Shown: positions 1 to 8,783 of the stretch, piece by piece
How the letters are laid out: each line of letters begins with the position of its first letter
Position numbering within the stretch: the stretch's first letter is position 1
Assembly (NCBI GenBank): GCA_029941885.1
Contig: JAPYTP010000020.1
Location: forward strand, 1-48,104
Direction of reading: 5' to 3'
DNA: 48,104 nucleotides
Origin: Myxococcota bacterium
GTDB lineage: Bacteria > Myxococcota_A > UBA9160 > UBA4427
Program-made: the position numbers and the translations under genes
Notes under the pieces: model-generated
The model's input: the letters and a program-made list of their open reading frames with translations, nothing else
The model's database searches: none
What the model was told of the DNA's origin: nothing

Positions 1-168
1 GGGATCTACTTCTTGTGGGGAACGGTGTGGAGCACCTACTGGTTCGAGCTCTACTACTACGGGGACGTTCAGGTCATCGATCACATCTACTACTGGGCGG
101 GATTCGCCGTCTGGGGTCTGCGCGTGGCGGCTTGGAGCAATCGCCGACTGCGTCTGGCGGCGACGTGA
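1..168 (+). CDS. C-terminal end of a membrane protein (partial)
   Basis: An open frame enters from the left edge and ends at TGA 166-168, giving the last 55 residues of a protein. The fragment is rich in aromatic residues (Trp, Tyr, Phe). It has one hydrophobic stretch at its beginning and another near residues 30-45, followed by a basic tail (Asn-Arg-Arg-Leu-Arg), which fits a membrane protein with a cytoplasmic C-terminus. I do not recognise the family and too little is visible to assign one. Confidence 0.6.
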   Translation, partial: GIYFLWGTVWSTYWFELYYYGDVQVIDHIYYWAGFAVWGLRVAAWSNRRLRLAAT

Positions 169-241
169 TGGGCCGCCGCCGTCGGTGAGTCTCAGGATGA
201 CGGGGCGCCGTCGCCGGTAGGTAGGGTTCCCGGCCTTTAGA

Positions 242-484
242 CTAGAGCCGCGATCGGACCGCCAGATACGCACCCAGAGCGATTAGCGAGATGGGCGCGA
301 AGGGAATCGCGAACTCGAAAACGCTCGCGATTTCGTTGCCGGCCGCAAACTTGAGTGCCTTCGGCGCCCAGAGGCCGCCGAAGCCGATCCCGAAGATTCC
401 CACGCCCGACGAGGCCGCCGCCGTCGTCAGGAGGATGCCCCGGTGCGCTCCCGACTTTTGCGACCGCTCGGAGGTTTCGACCAT
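242..484 (-). CDS. Small two-helix membrane protein, unknown function
   Basis: An 80-residue protein. An ATG at 482-484 is preceded by AAGGAGA at an ideal distance, so I prefer it to an ATG 15 bases further upstream that would use no ribosome site. After a charged N-terminus there is a glycine/alanine-rich hydrophobic segment (about residues 17-37) and a second one (about 52-74), ending in a short basic tail (VRSRL). It is probably an inner-membrane protein. It is divergent from the TetR gene at 670, so it is a plausible target of that regulator. No family recognised. Confidence 0.6.
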   Translation of the reverse strand: MVETSERSQKSGAHRGILLTTAAASSGVGIFGIGFGGLWAPKALKFAAGNEIASVFEFAIPFAPISLIALGAYLAVRSRL

Positions 485-603
485 CTGATCTCCTTTCATT
501 GAGCGCCGGCCCGTTGGTCCCACCTTCCGGCTGGGCAGAAGCGGGGCAGGGGGGCGCCCGGTGCTCGATGCGCCCAGCGCACGTATTTTTGTTCCACACT
601 CTG

Positions 604-633
604 TTGACAAACGATAGGAAAATTCACGAGTAT
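604..633 (+). promoter_or_regulatory. Possible sigma-70 promoter for the TetR gene
   Basis: A perfect -35 hexamer TTGACA lies at 604-609. The best -10 candidate, 18 bases on at 628-633 (GAGTAT), matches only three of six positions. The site lies in the 185-base gap between the divergent small membrane gene and the TetR gene, where an autoregulatory operator would be expected. I saw no convincing long palindrome. Confidence 0.25.
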
Positions 634-669
634 GTCCACGTAGGCTGGAATCCCAATCTGGAGGGCCCG

Positions 670-1287
670 ATGGGACGCAAGAGTCTTCAAGCCGAGCGGC
701 GTACACAGATCCTGGATGCCTGCGAAGAGATCGTGCTCTTGGACGGGCTCGCGTCGGCCACTCTGTCGCGGGTTGCGGGTCGGGTCGGGCTCGACCGCAC
801 CACGCTGCACCACTATTTCCGGACCCGGTCGGCGCTTCTTGGCGGGCTCGTCGAACGCATCGTCGACGGCTATCTGGCCGAGGTCCGCAAGGTACAGGAC
901 GAGCACGGATCGAATTCCGATGTTTCGGCGATTCTCGATTTCCTCTTGAGCGCTGACTTTTCGCGCCCGGACTACGACCGAATCCTGGATGAGTTCAGTG
1001 CCGCTTCCTACGAGGACGCCGAGGTGCGACAACACCTTCGACGCCTCTTCGTGACGCTCGAGGAGTTCACGGTTTCGTTGCTGATGAAGGCCGTCCCCGA
1101 TGTTGCTCCCGAACGCGTACGCGAATCCGCCTATGCGATCTACGCCCTGATCGAGGGCGCTTACCTGCTCAACGCTCTCGGCTTTCCGGACGATCGGTTG
1201 CGCGCGGCGCGACGCACGGCACATCGATTGGTCAATGAGCTACAGGGCCGGGGCCGCGGGTCGGCGAGTGGGGCGGACGAGTCCTAG
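670..1287 (+). CDS. TetR/AcrR family transcriptional regulator
   Basis: A 205-residue protein of normal TetR length. Residues about 9-55 form the N-terminal helix-turn-helix domain with the family signature: an RRTQILDAC helix, a recognition segment around VAGRVGLDRTTLHHYF, then the ligand-binding helical domain. ATG 670 is chosen because GGAGGG lies just upstream and the domain begins directly after it; the frame is open further upstream but that part resembles nothing. It probably represses a nearby gene in response to a small hydrophobic ligand. Candidates are the divergent membrane gene and the downstream GcvT/flavoprotein genes. Confidence 0.88.
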   Translation: MGRKSLQAERRTQILDACEEIVLLDGLASATLSRVAGRVGLDRTTLHHYFRTRSALLGGLVERIVDGYLAEVRKVQDEHGSNSDVSAILDFLLSADFSRPDYDRILDEFSAASYEDAEVRQHLRRLFVTLEEFTVSLLMKAVPDVAPERVRESAYAIYALIEGAYLLNALGFPDDRLRAARRTAHRLVNELQGRGRGSASGADES

Positions 1288-1289
1288 CC

Positions 1290-1723
1290 ATGTCGCTCAC
1301 CCACCTGTCGCCGGACGCGCCAAAGGACGAGATCATCGACATCCTCGAATGCGATGGATGCGTTGTCATCGATCGGGTCTTGGATCGTTCGTCGATCTCG
1401 GCTCTGCGAAACGAAATGGCCCCCCCCCCTCGAGGCCGCGCCCACGGGCGGGCGCGAATCGAAGCGATTCCGTTCGTTCCGGCCTCATTGTCCATTATTC
1501 CCTCGCCTGGCTTCGTCAGGAAGAGAATCAGTATCTCGGCGTGCCACCCGAGGTATTGCAGACCCTTCCGGAGGATCTGCTTCGACTCATGGGGTATTCG
1601 CATGCTGCCTATCGCCTCGGGTTCTTCGATGGCGGTCGCGACCCGATCGCGGCGATCCGACCGGATCTCGAGAATCTCCAATCGGGAATCACCTATGAAG
1701 ACGCAACCCGCGTCGCCACTTGA
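1290..1723 (+). pseudogene. Phytanoyl-CoA dioxygenase (PhyH) relic
   Basis: The N-terminal part, in the frame starting at ATG 1290, carries a typical PhyH opening (DGCVVIDRVLDRSSISALRN). At a run of ten C (1420-1429) the matching reading moves to a second frame (PLEAAPTGGR). About 20 bases later it moves to a third (GANRSDSVRSG, YSLAWLRQEENQYL), which ends at TGA 1721-1723 and matches the C-terminal end of the family. The roughly 150-200 residues between them, which hold the His-x-Asp...His iron site and the 2-oxoglutarate Arg, are absent. The gene cannot make an active Fe(II)/2OG dioxygenase. It abuts the TetR stop, so it was probably in the same operon. Confidence 0.8.
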
Positions 1724-1815
1724 AGCGTCTGTCTGGCCGCCAGCAGGCACGGATTTGTAATTCGTTCTTCGGCTGAAAAGCCGACCGAACGGGTCGTACC
1801 GACCAAGGAGATGAG

Positions 1816-3015
1816 ATGACGCGACTGACTCCTTTTCACTCACGCACATCGACCCTCAATGAGGGGCAGCGCTGGGAAGACTGGGAGGGATTTCTGGCCG
1901 CCACCATGTATGGCCTCGACCCGCTCGTCGAATACAACGCCGTGCGCCTCGGATGCGGTCTCTTCGATGTGTCGCCTCTGCACAAATACGAGGTGCGCGG
2001 ACCGGGCGCACAGGCGCTCCTGCAGCGTATGGTCGTGCGTAATCTCGCGCCGTCTCGCCCAGGGCGTGGTTTCTACACGGTCTGGTGCGATGACGATGGC
2101 AAGGTCGTCGACGACGGGGCGGTCTTTCATATCGCCGAGAATCATCTTCGCCTCACGTCGACGCTGCCGAGCCTCGAATGGCTCGTCGATAATTCCAGCG
2201 GCTTCGATGTCACGATCGAAGACGTTTCCGAAGAACTGGTGGGGATCGCCCTTCAGGGTCCGACCTCCCGCAATCTGCTGCAGAAGCTGACGGACACCGA
2301 CCTGTCGGCGCTGAAGTTCTGGCACTGCGTGGACGCCGAAGTGAGCGGGTCGCCTTCGTTCATTTCGCGGAGTGGCTATACCGGTGATCTCGGATTCGAG
2401 ATCTTCGTGCGGGCTGAGGACGCGGAGAAGATCTGGGACTCGGCGATGGATCTGGCTTCGGACTATCAGATGCGTCCCTGTGGCCTGGTCGCCCTCGATA
2501 TGACGCGGATCGAGGCCGGACTGCCGACGATCGACGCCGAATTCATCTCTTCCAAGCAGACCCTCTTCGAGGTCCAGACGATTTCGCCGTTCGAGTTGGG
2601 ACTCGGGTGGATGTGCAAACTCGATGGCGAATTCTTCGTGGGGCGCGACGCGCTGATCAAGGAGAAGGCGAACGGCACCTCCCAGTGGAATACGGTCGGC
2701 ATCGAACTCGACGTGACCTTCATCGAGAAGTATTTCCGCGAATTCGCGATGCCACTTCATCTGCCTGAACAATCGTGGACCCAGGCGGTGCCGATCTACG
2801 CGGATGAGGCACAAGACAATCTCATCGGCAGGGGGACCAGTGGGATGTGGTCCCCGCTTCTCAAGAAATACATCGTGATCGCCCGGGTCCCGCCCCGGTT
2901 TGCAGCGCTCGGATCTCGCTTCTTCATCGAGGAGGTGATCGAGGCGAAGGCGTTTTCGATCCCCGCCACAGTCGTCAAGATGCCCTTCTTCGACCCGCCC
3001 AGGAAGAGAGCCTGA
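1816..3015 (+). CDS. GcvT-like aminomethyltransferase family protein
   Basis: A 399-residue protein of the glycine-cleavage T-protein/DmdA/LigM family, which passes a one-carbon group from a substrate to tetrahydrofolate. The family's early motif is clear (RLGCGLFDVSPLHKYEVRG, about residues 48-66). So is the mid-protein SGYTGDLGFEIFV and the later GLVALDMTRIEAGLPTI region that contacts folate. AAGGAGATG directly precedes ATG 1816. It stands alone, without gcvH or gcvP, and is followed by two flavoproteins, so it is more likely a catabolic demethylase than part of glycine cleavage. The substrate (an O-, S- or N-methyl compound) cannot be read from the sequence. Confidence 0.85.
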   Translation: MTRLTPFHSRTSTLNEGQRWEDWEGFLAATMYGLDPLVEYNAVRLGCGLFDVSPLHKYEVRGPGAQALLQRMVVRNLAPSRPGRGFYTVWCDDDGKVVDDGAVFHIAENHLRLTSTLPSLEWLVDNSSGFDVTIEDVSEELVGIALQGPTSRNLLQKLTDTDLSALKFWHCVDAEVSGSPSFISRSGYTGDLGFEIFVRAEDAEKIWDSAMDLASDYQMRPCGLVALDMTRIEAGLPTIDAEFISSKQTLFEVQTISPFELGLGWMCKLDGEFFVGRDALIKEKANGTSQWNTVGIELDVTFIEKYFREFAMPLHLPEQSWTQAVPIYADEAQDNLIGRGTSGMWSPLLKKYIVIARVPPRFAALGSRFFIEEVIEAKAFSIPATVVKMPFFDPPRKRA

Positions 3016-3089
3016 TCGGCGACGGCGCGAGCGCAGCGAGACTCCAGACACCCAGATCGACGAATACGGCGCATCAGCAGGGGAAAAAC

Positions 3090-4676
3090 ATGGCAGAGAC
3101 ATACGATGCAATCATTGTAGGGGGCGGTCACAACGGCCTTACCTGCGCAGCCTACCTCGCCAAGGCCGGGCAGAAGGTGTTGCTGCTGGAGCGTAGGCAC
3201 ATCCTCGGGGGCGCCGCGGTCACCGAGGAGATCTATCCGGGCTTCAAATACTCGGTTTGCTCGTACGTCGTCAGCCTTCTTCGCCCAGAGGTGACGCGTG
3301 AACTCGAACTCGGCAGGCACGGACTGCAGATCTGTCCGCAGGAGAATGTGTATCTGCCGACGGAGAATGGCGACCGATTGGTCACCCACCACGATCCCCA
3401 CAAGACCCGAGAAGAGTTTCGGCGCTTCTCCCTGAAGGATGCGGATCGAGCCGAGCAATTCGAAGATATGATGTACAAGATGGCGTTCGCCATCAAACCG
3501 ATTCTCGGTTACAAGCCACCGAACATGGCGAGCCCCAGCCTGCGCGATCTCGGCACGCTGAAGGAGTTTGGCGGACACCTCGGCAGCCTCGGCCAGGACA
3601 CGTTCCAAAATCTGACCAAGATCATGACGATGAGCGCGGATGATTTCGTGGGTGAGTTCTTCGAGACCCCGATCATCCGCGCGATGCACAGCCTGAGCGG
3701 CGTCATCGGAACGATGCTCGGGCCAAAATCTCCGGGGACCGCCTACGTGCTCCTGCACCACTACATGGGTGATCTCGACGGTGCCTTCTCAGCCTGGGGA
3801 GCCCAGAAGGGGGGTACGGGCATGGTCAGCGAAGCCATCGCAAGCGCTGCTCGTGAATACGGTGCCGAGATCAGGGTCAGCGCTCCTGTGGCGCAGATCA
3901 TCATCAAGAATGGCACCGCCGTGGGGGTGGCCCTCGAGAACGGGGACGAGTTCTATGCGAAGACGGTCGCGACAGGCTGTGATCCCCATGTCTCCTTCCG
4001 AAAGCTGGTCGACGAGAAAGAACTTCCCAGCGACTTCGTGAGGGCCATCGACAACTTCAAGTTTCGCGGATCTTCGGGCAAGGTGAATATTGCCCTCGAC
4101 GGACTCCCCGAATTCACGGGCATGGACAATCGTCGATACATGGGCGGCGCGATCGACATCTGCCCGAGCACGGATTACGTGGAACAGGCCTACGACGACG
4201 CCAAATACGGCGGCTTCTCAAAGCGGCCGGCGATGGAGATCTGCGTCCCTTCGGTCAACGATCCGTCGATGGCACCACCCGGAAAACACATGATGTCGAT
4301 CTTCGTGCAGTACTGCTCCTACGACATGGACCAGCACGGAGACCGAGATCAACAGCGAGAGGCCTTCGGCAACGCGGTTATCGACACCGTTCAGGAGTTC
4401 TGTCCGAAGATCAAAGACCTCATCTTGCACAAGCAGGTTCTCACACCCTGGGATCTGGAGCAGATGATCGGCCTGACCGAGGGAAACATCTTTCATGGTG
4501 AGCTGACCCTCGACCAGCTCTTTTTTTCACGCCCCGCAGCAGGCTATGCCGACTACAAGACGCCCATTCGCAACTACTGGCAGTGTGGCTCGGGTGCACA
4601 CCCGGGTGGGGGCATCATGGCCATGCCCGGCAGACTGGCCGCGAAAGAGATACTCGGCGGAAAGCTTGTCGTCTGA
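3090..4676 (+). CDS. CrtI/PYROXD2-like FAD-dependent oxidoreductase (1)
   Basis: A 528-residue flavoprotein. Residues 5-35 form the ADP-binding Rossmann motif (DAIIVGGGHNGLTCAAYLAKAG, then LLLERR), followed by the GG-A motif (LGGAAVTEEI) of the phytoene desaturase/PYROXD2 superfamily. The C-terminus has the second FAD-contacting motif (CGSGAHPGGGIMAMPG). ATG 3090 is chosen because the FAD motif starts five residues in. No carotenoid genes are nearby, so a carotenoid role is unlikely. It is 75 bases after the GcvT-like gene and its neighbour at 4752 is a paralogue, which suggests a two-flavoprotein oxidation step in that operon. Confidence 0.85.
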   Translation: MAETYDAIIVGGGHNGLTCAAYLAKAGQKVLLLERRHILGGAAVTEEIYPGFKYSVCSYVVSLLRPEVTRELELGRHGLQICPQENVYLPTENGDRLVTHHDPHKTREEFRRFSLKDADRAEQFEDMMYKMAFAIKPILGYKPPNMASPSLRDLGTLKEFGGHLGSLGQDTFQNLTKIMTMSADDFVGEFFETPIIRAMHSLSGVIGTMLGPKSPGTAYVLLHHYMGDLDGAFSAWGAQKGGTGMVSEAIASAAREYGAEIRVSAPVAQIIIKNGTAVGVALENGDEFYAKTVATGCDPHVSFRKLVDEKELPSDFVRAIDNFKFRGSSGKVNIALDGLPEFTGMDNRRYMGGAIDICPSTDYVEQAYDDAKYGGFSKRPAMEICVPSVNDPSMAPPGKHMMSIFVQYCSYDMDQHGDRDQQREAFGNAVIDTVQEFCPKIKDLILHKQVLTPWDLEQMIGLTEGNIFHGELTLDQLFFSRPAAGYADYKTPIRNYWQCGSGAHPGGGIMAMPGRLAAKEILGGKLVV

Positions 4677-4751
4677 TTCCCGATCTGTCGGGAAAGGGCC
4701 GACACGATCTCGTCAGTTGACATCGTGCCTTTCGCACCAGGAGGGAACGCA

Positions 4752-6350
4752 TTGAATAGTTACGACGCGATCATCATCGGAGCAGGACACAACGGATTGG
4801 TCACGGCGGGATATCTCGCAAAGGCTGGCCGTCGCGTTCTCGTTCTGGAGCGACGTGGGCTCGTCGGCGGCGCCGCCACGACGGAAGAGATCTTTTCGGG
4901 CTTCAGAGTGTCGAGTGTGGCCGACGGAAGTGGCTATCTCTCAGCGGACGTTCGACGGGATCTCAAGTTGGATTCCCATGTCGAGAGAATCGATTCGGAA
5001 GTAGTCGCATTCAGCCCGCAGCCCGACGGTTCTCATCTCACGATCTACCGGGACACGGCGAAGACCATTCAGGAGATCGCACGCTTCTCGAAGGCCGACG
5101 CGGAATCCTACCCGAAGTTCGTCGAACTCATGCAGGCCCTGGCGGGCCTGGTGGCAGCGTTGGGGCACGTGACGCCGATGGCTCTTCCCGAGGTGACTTT
5201 CGGCGATCTGCGTGGCGCAGTCGGATTGCTAGGGCCTGGGCGGAAGCTGGGTCGAAAGCGGATTCCAGAGCTGTTGCGGGTTCTACCGATGCCCGCAGCC
5301 GATATCCTGAACGAGTACTTCGAATCCCCAGCGGTGAAGGGGGCGATCGGCGCGAACAGTTCCATGGGCGTGTCGTTCGGTCCTCAGGAGTCGGGGACTG
5401 CCTACACCATGTTGCTTTCCTGGGGCCTCAGCGGCAATGGTCTGTTTCGTTCTGCAGGCGTCATCAAGGGTGGCATGGGCGCACTCTGCGACGCGATCGC
5501 AAGCGCTGCAACGGGGTTCGGAGCGGAGATTCGTACCGACGCGCCCGTCGCGAGTATCACCGTCGAGGATGGCCGTGCGATCGGCGTCAAACTCGAGAGC
5601 GGCGTAGAGTTGACTGCGAACACGATCGTCTCGAATGCCGATCCCCGCACGACCTTCAATCGACTGCTCGATCCGCGTACCCTCGGCAAGAAGATCTTGC
5701 AGCACGTGGCGAATATCAAGTTCAAGGGGTCGGGCCTGCGCATCCATCTCGCACTGAGCGGGTTGCCGCAGTTCACGTCTCTTGCGGGAGCGGGTGCCGA
5801 CGGCGTTGCCCCAGTACAGCTCGGCGCTCCGATCCAGATCGCACCGTCGCTCGACTACATCGAGAGAGCGTACGATCACAGCAAATACGGTCGCTTCTCG
5901 GACTCCCCGTTCCTCGACGTCCTGATCCCGTCGGTCCTGGACCCGAGTGCCGCACCCGCTGGGCAACACCTCATGTCCATCACCGCAAAATACGCTCCCT
6001 ACGAACTCGCGGATGGAGATTGGGAAACGCAGAAGGAAGTCTTTGCGGACATCGTCGTGAATACGCTGGCGGAATATGCGCCGAATCTTCGTGAGCTCAT
6101 CGAGCAGCGTCACGTGCTATCCGTGCCGGATCTCGAGAGCATCTATGGCCTTCCCGAAGGCAATCCGAACCACGGGGAGATGATCCTCAACCAGTTCTTT
6201 CACATGCGCCCGATACCCGGAAACGCTCGCTATCGAGCTCAAATCGAAGGGTTGTATCTCTGCGGCGCGGGATGCCATCCAGGGGGAGGCGTCAGCGGCG
6301 TGCCCGGTCACAACGCCGCACGCGAGATTCTGAAAGACTCGAAGAAGTAG
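4752..6350 (+). CDS. CrtI/PYROXD2-like FAD-dependent oxidoreductase (2)
   Basis: A 532-residue paralogue of the preceding gene with the same layout: an N-terminal dinucleotide fold (DAIIIGAGHNGLVTAGYLAKAG), a GGAATTEEIF motif and a C-terminal CGAGCHPGGGVSGVPGHNAA motif. I choose TTG 4752 as the start: AGGAGG ends eight bases before it and the FAD motif begins directly afterwards. A GTG at 4725 in the same frame is the alternative but lacks a ribosome site. The two flavoproteins probably arose by tandem duplication and may form a heteromer. The transcript is likely ended by the inverted repeats at 6383-6445. Confidence 0.85.
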   Translation: MNSYDAIIIGAGHNGLVTAGYLAKAGRRVLVLERRGLVGGAATTEEIFSGFRVSSVADGSGYLSADVRRDLKLDSHVERIDSEVVAFSPQPDGSHLTIYRDTAKTIQEIARFSKADAESYPKFVELMQALAGLVAALGHVTPMALPEVTFGDLRGAVGLLGPGRKLGRKRIPELLRVLPMPAADILNEYFESPAVKGAIGANSSMGVSFGPQESGTAYTMLLSWGLSGNGLFRSAGVIKGGMGALCDAIASAATGFGAEIRTDAPVASITVEDGRAIGVKLESGVELTANTIVSNADPRTTFNRLLDPRTLGKKILQHVANIKFKGSGLRIHLALSGLPQFTSLAGAGADGVAPVQLGAPIQIAPSLDYIERAYDHSKYGRFSDSPFLDVLIPSVLDPSAAPAGQHLMSITAKYAPYELADGDWETQKEVFADIVVNTLAEYAPNLRELIEQRHVLSVPDLESIYGLPEGNPNHGEMILNQFFHMRPIPGNARYRAQIEGLYLCGAGCHPGGGVSGVPGHNAAREILKDSKK

Positions 6351-6382
6351 CTCGCCGCGATTCGCTGTCCCTTTCGGGCGGA

Positions 6383-6445
6383 GGCGAACCGTCTATCGGC
6401 TTCGCCAATCGGTGACCCGGATGTTGCGAGCGGCGACCGGGTCAC
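6383..6445. terminator. Two hairpins between convergent genes
   Basis: GGCGAA (6383-6388) pairs with TTCGCC (6401-6406). A longer perfect 9-bp repeat, GTGACCCGG (6412-6420) with CCGGGTCAC (6437-6445), has a 16-base loop. They lie between two convergent stop codons, as expected for a bidirectional terminator, but there is no U-tract. Confidence 0.5.
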
Positions 6446-6491
6446 ACCTCAGTGATCGGCAGTCCGAGAGGTCTCTCATTCGGTGTGAGCC

Positions 6492-8555
6492 CTACTGCAG
6501 GCCGATCCACATTTCGTCTGCTGTGATGGGGCTGATGCGGCCGCCGAGATGTTTGGCCAGGAAGCTCTCGACGGCCCGATAGAATCGAAGCTGATTCTCC
6601 CAGTTTTGGATCGAACGGCCCTCATTCTCGAAATACAGGTACTCGACTGGAGCGTCGAGTTCTCGCAGACGCGCCACCATCTCTTCGACCTGATCCTGTA
6701 TGCCCCATGCATCGTTCCCACCTTGAGCGACGAGGAGCGGCCGAACGATTCGGTCGATCTGATGGATCGGCGACGCCTCGCGCAGCGATTCCAGTCCCTC
6801 GACGGTCGAGGGATCACCGATGTAGGTCTGCAGCATCAGCTTGCGCGCCTGCATGTAGGGCGGAAGGGATTCAAGCGTTTTCTCCCAATCCGTGGTTCCT
6901 GCTGCATCGATCGCCGCGGCAAAGACATTTGGCGTCGAGGACGCGGCGACCAGCGACTCGAAGCCGCCATAACCCCAGCCATAGATGGCCACCCGATCGG
7001 GATCGGCCACCCCCTCCGCGATCCCCCAGCTGACAGCGTCGAGAATGTCGCTATGCATCGTGGTCGCGAACTTGCCGATCCCCAACTGCATGAAGCGTTT
7101 TCCGTAGCCACCGGAGCCGCGGAAATTCACGTCGAGTACGGCGTAGCCTCGGTTGGCCAGGAATTGGGTTTCTCGATCGAAGCTCCAATAGGAGCGATCC
7201 CAGGGGCCGTCATGGACGGTGACGACCATGGGAAGATTCGTGCCCGCGGACCCGACCGGGATCGTGAGATAGCCCCGAATCAGGACTCCATCCTGAGCGG
7301 TGAACTCGATCGGTTGCATCGGAGCCATGCGGGCCCGATGACTCGCGAGTTCGGAACGAAACAGGAGGCGTTCCTGCTGCGTGTCCTTGTCGTACAGATA
7401 CCACGCGAGATCCTCGGTATCACTTTCTGTCGAGATGATCCAGAATCTCTCGTCTCGACTCCAATCATAAAGATCGACGTACCGTTGATTCTCGCCGCGG
7501 AAGCGATTCGCCAGCTCCTCGAGCTCGGGATCGAAATAGTTCACCTTCCAATAGCCGGGGCACACATCCGCGGCGATCAGCTCGTTGGTCGCCTCCCGAG
7601 CCCACGCATCTTCGACGTCGACTTCCGAGTGCTCGAATAGGATTTCCTCTCGACCGGTCTCGAGATCGATCTGAACCAGACTCGTTCGGTCGCGTCCCCT
7701 TCCGGACACGGCTCGGGCATCGCTCGTGTCCAGCGGATATCCAATGATTCTGAATTCATCGTCGTCCTCGCCGCTGAATGCGACCGTCCAGAGGCCCGAA
7801 TCCGGGTCGTACACTTCGACCTGCCATCCCCCGTCAGTGACCTGCCGGCTGCGGGCGAGCACCTCACCCGTGGGACTCGTGATCCAATCCAGCACATTCC
7901 CGGGGTTCTGCGCGACCAGAGTTTCTTCCCGCGTTTCAATATTGAGGCGGTAGAGGTCGAATAGCGCCCGATTGCGTCGATTGTGCCGAATCAGTAGATG
8001 GGTCGGGTCCGACGCGAATTGCTGATGAAACAGAACGAGGACGCCCGGATGTGGGGTCAGATCGACGTGCGGAGCCTCGGGATTCTCGGTGTCGGCCAAC
8101 AACAGGTGAAAGTTCTCATCCCCGAATGCGTCCCAGGAAAAGAGGATGTGCCGGCTGTCTTCCGCCCACCAGAATTCCTCGAGAGGGCGCGCCAGTCGAA
8201 TCGCACTCACCTCATTGCCATCGAGCTGTTTAAAGAGGATCGCGGACTCTTCCTTGTAGTCGCCCAGCCAGGCCAGATGATTGCCATCGGGGGAGATCCG
8301 AAAATTCCACTCCTCCTTCGAGTTCGACCAGAACTCATGCAGGGAAACGAGGGGCGGCATCCGTGTTTCCACTTCACTCGAAGGTTGGCGCGCACCCAAC
8401 CCGAATCGAAGGACCCATACGGATGCAAGCATGGCGACGCCGTAAAGCAGCAGTGCCACCAGTTTTCGAATGCTGTCACCTCGTTCAGACTGGCCAGAGT
8501 GTATCGACTGATCGTGCACCGGGAAGTCGATGCTCCAATCGGAGCACGAACGCAC
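6492..8555 (-). CDS. S9 (prolyl oligopeptidase)-like protein lacking catalytic Ser and His
   Basis: A 687-residue protein, numbered from GTG 8555; the true start is uncertain. A transmembrane anchor or signal (LVALLLYGVAMLASVWVL, about 31-48) is followed by a seven-bladed beta-propeller region with DFRISPDG-type blades. A C-terminal alpha/beta-hydrolase domain begins about residue 415 (TAQDGVLIRGYLTIP) and contains NFRGSGGYG. In active relatives the nucleophile elbow reads GxSYGG. Here it is GWGYGG, with Gly528 at the serine position (codon at 6972-6974). The catalytic His in the usual EGHG motif is Arg647 (NEGRSI, codon 6615-6617). The acid Asp615 (GGNDAW) remains. The reading frame is intact, so this looks like a pseudoenzyme, possibly a binding or regulatory protein at the membrane. 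Confidence 0.85.
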   Translation of the reverse strand: MRSCSDWSIDFPVHDQSIHSGQSERGDSIRKLVALLLYGVAMLASVWVLRFGLGARQPSSEVETRMPPLVSLHEFWSNSKEEWNFRISPDGNHLAWLGDYKEESAILFKQLDGNEVSAIRLARPLEEFWWAEDSRHILFSWDAFGDENFHLLLADTENPEAPHVDLTPHPGVLVLFHQQFASDPTHLLIRHNRRNRALFDLYRLNIETREETLVAQNPGNVLDWITSPTGEVLARSRQVTDGGWQVEVYDPDSGLWTVAFSGEDDDEFRIIGYPLDTSDARAVSGRGRDRTSLVQIDLETGREEILFEHSEVDVEDAWAREATNELIAADVCPGYWKVNYFDPELEELANRFRGENQRYVDLYDWSRDERFWIISTESDTEDLAWYLYDKDTQQERLLFRSELASHRARMAPMQPIEFTAQDGVLIRGYLTIPVGSAGTNLPMVVTVHDGPWDRSYWSFDRETQFLANRGYAVLDVNFRGSGGYGKRFMQLGIGKFATTMHSDILDAVSWGIAEGVADPDRVAIYGWGYGGFESLVAASSTPNVFAAAIDAAGTTDWEKTLESLPPYMQARKLMLQTYIGDPSTVEGLESLREASPIHQIDRIVRPLLVAQGGNDAWGIQDQVEEMVARLRELDAPVEYLYFENEGRSIQNWENQLRFYRAVESFLAKHLGGRISPITADEMWIGLQ

Positions 8556-8783
8556 GGAGCCCAGCCATCCTGGAGTCGCTCATTTGCCAAGTTCCATGCT
8601 GCTGAGGCCGACCTCGGCGCCGCCCACGGAGTCCCGGCAACCGCTCGGCACGCCGAATCGACCGCTCGTGGAGTTTCGTGCAACGGATCTGGGCCGTTCG
8701 AGTACGATGGGCTCCCTTCTAAGCGGGAGAAGCGCTCGGGCCACATGCCGTGCCATCGAGAGATCTCCAACAGGTGGCCTGCC

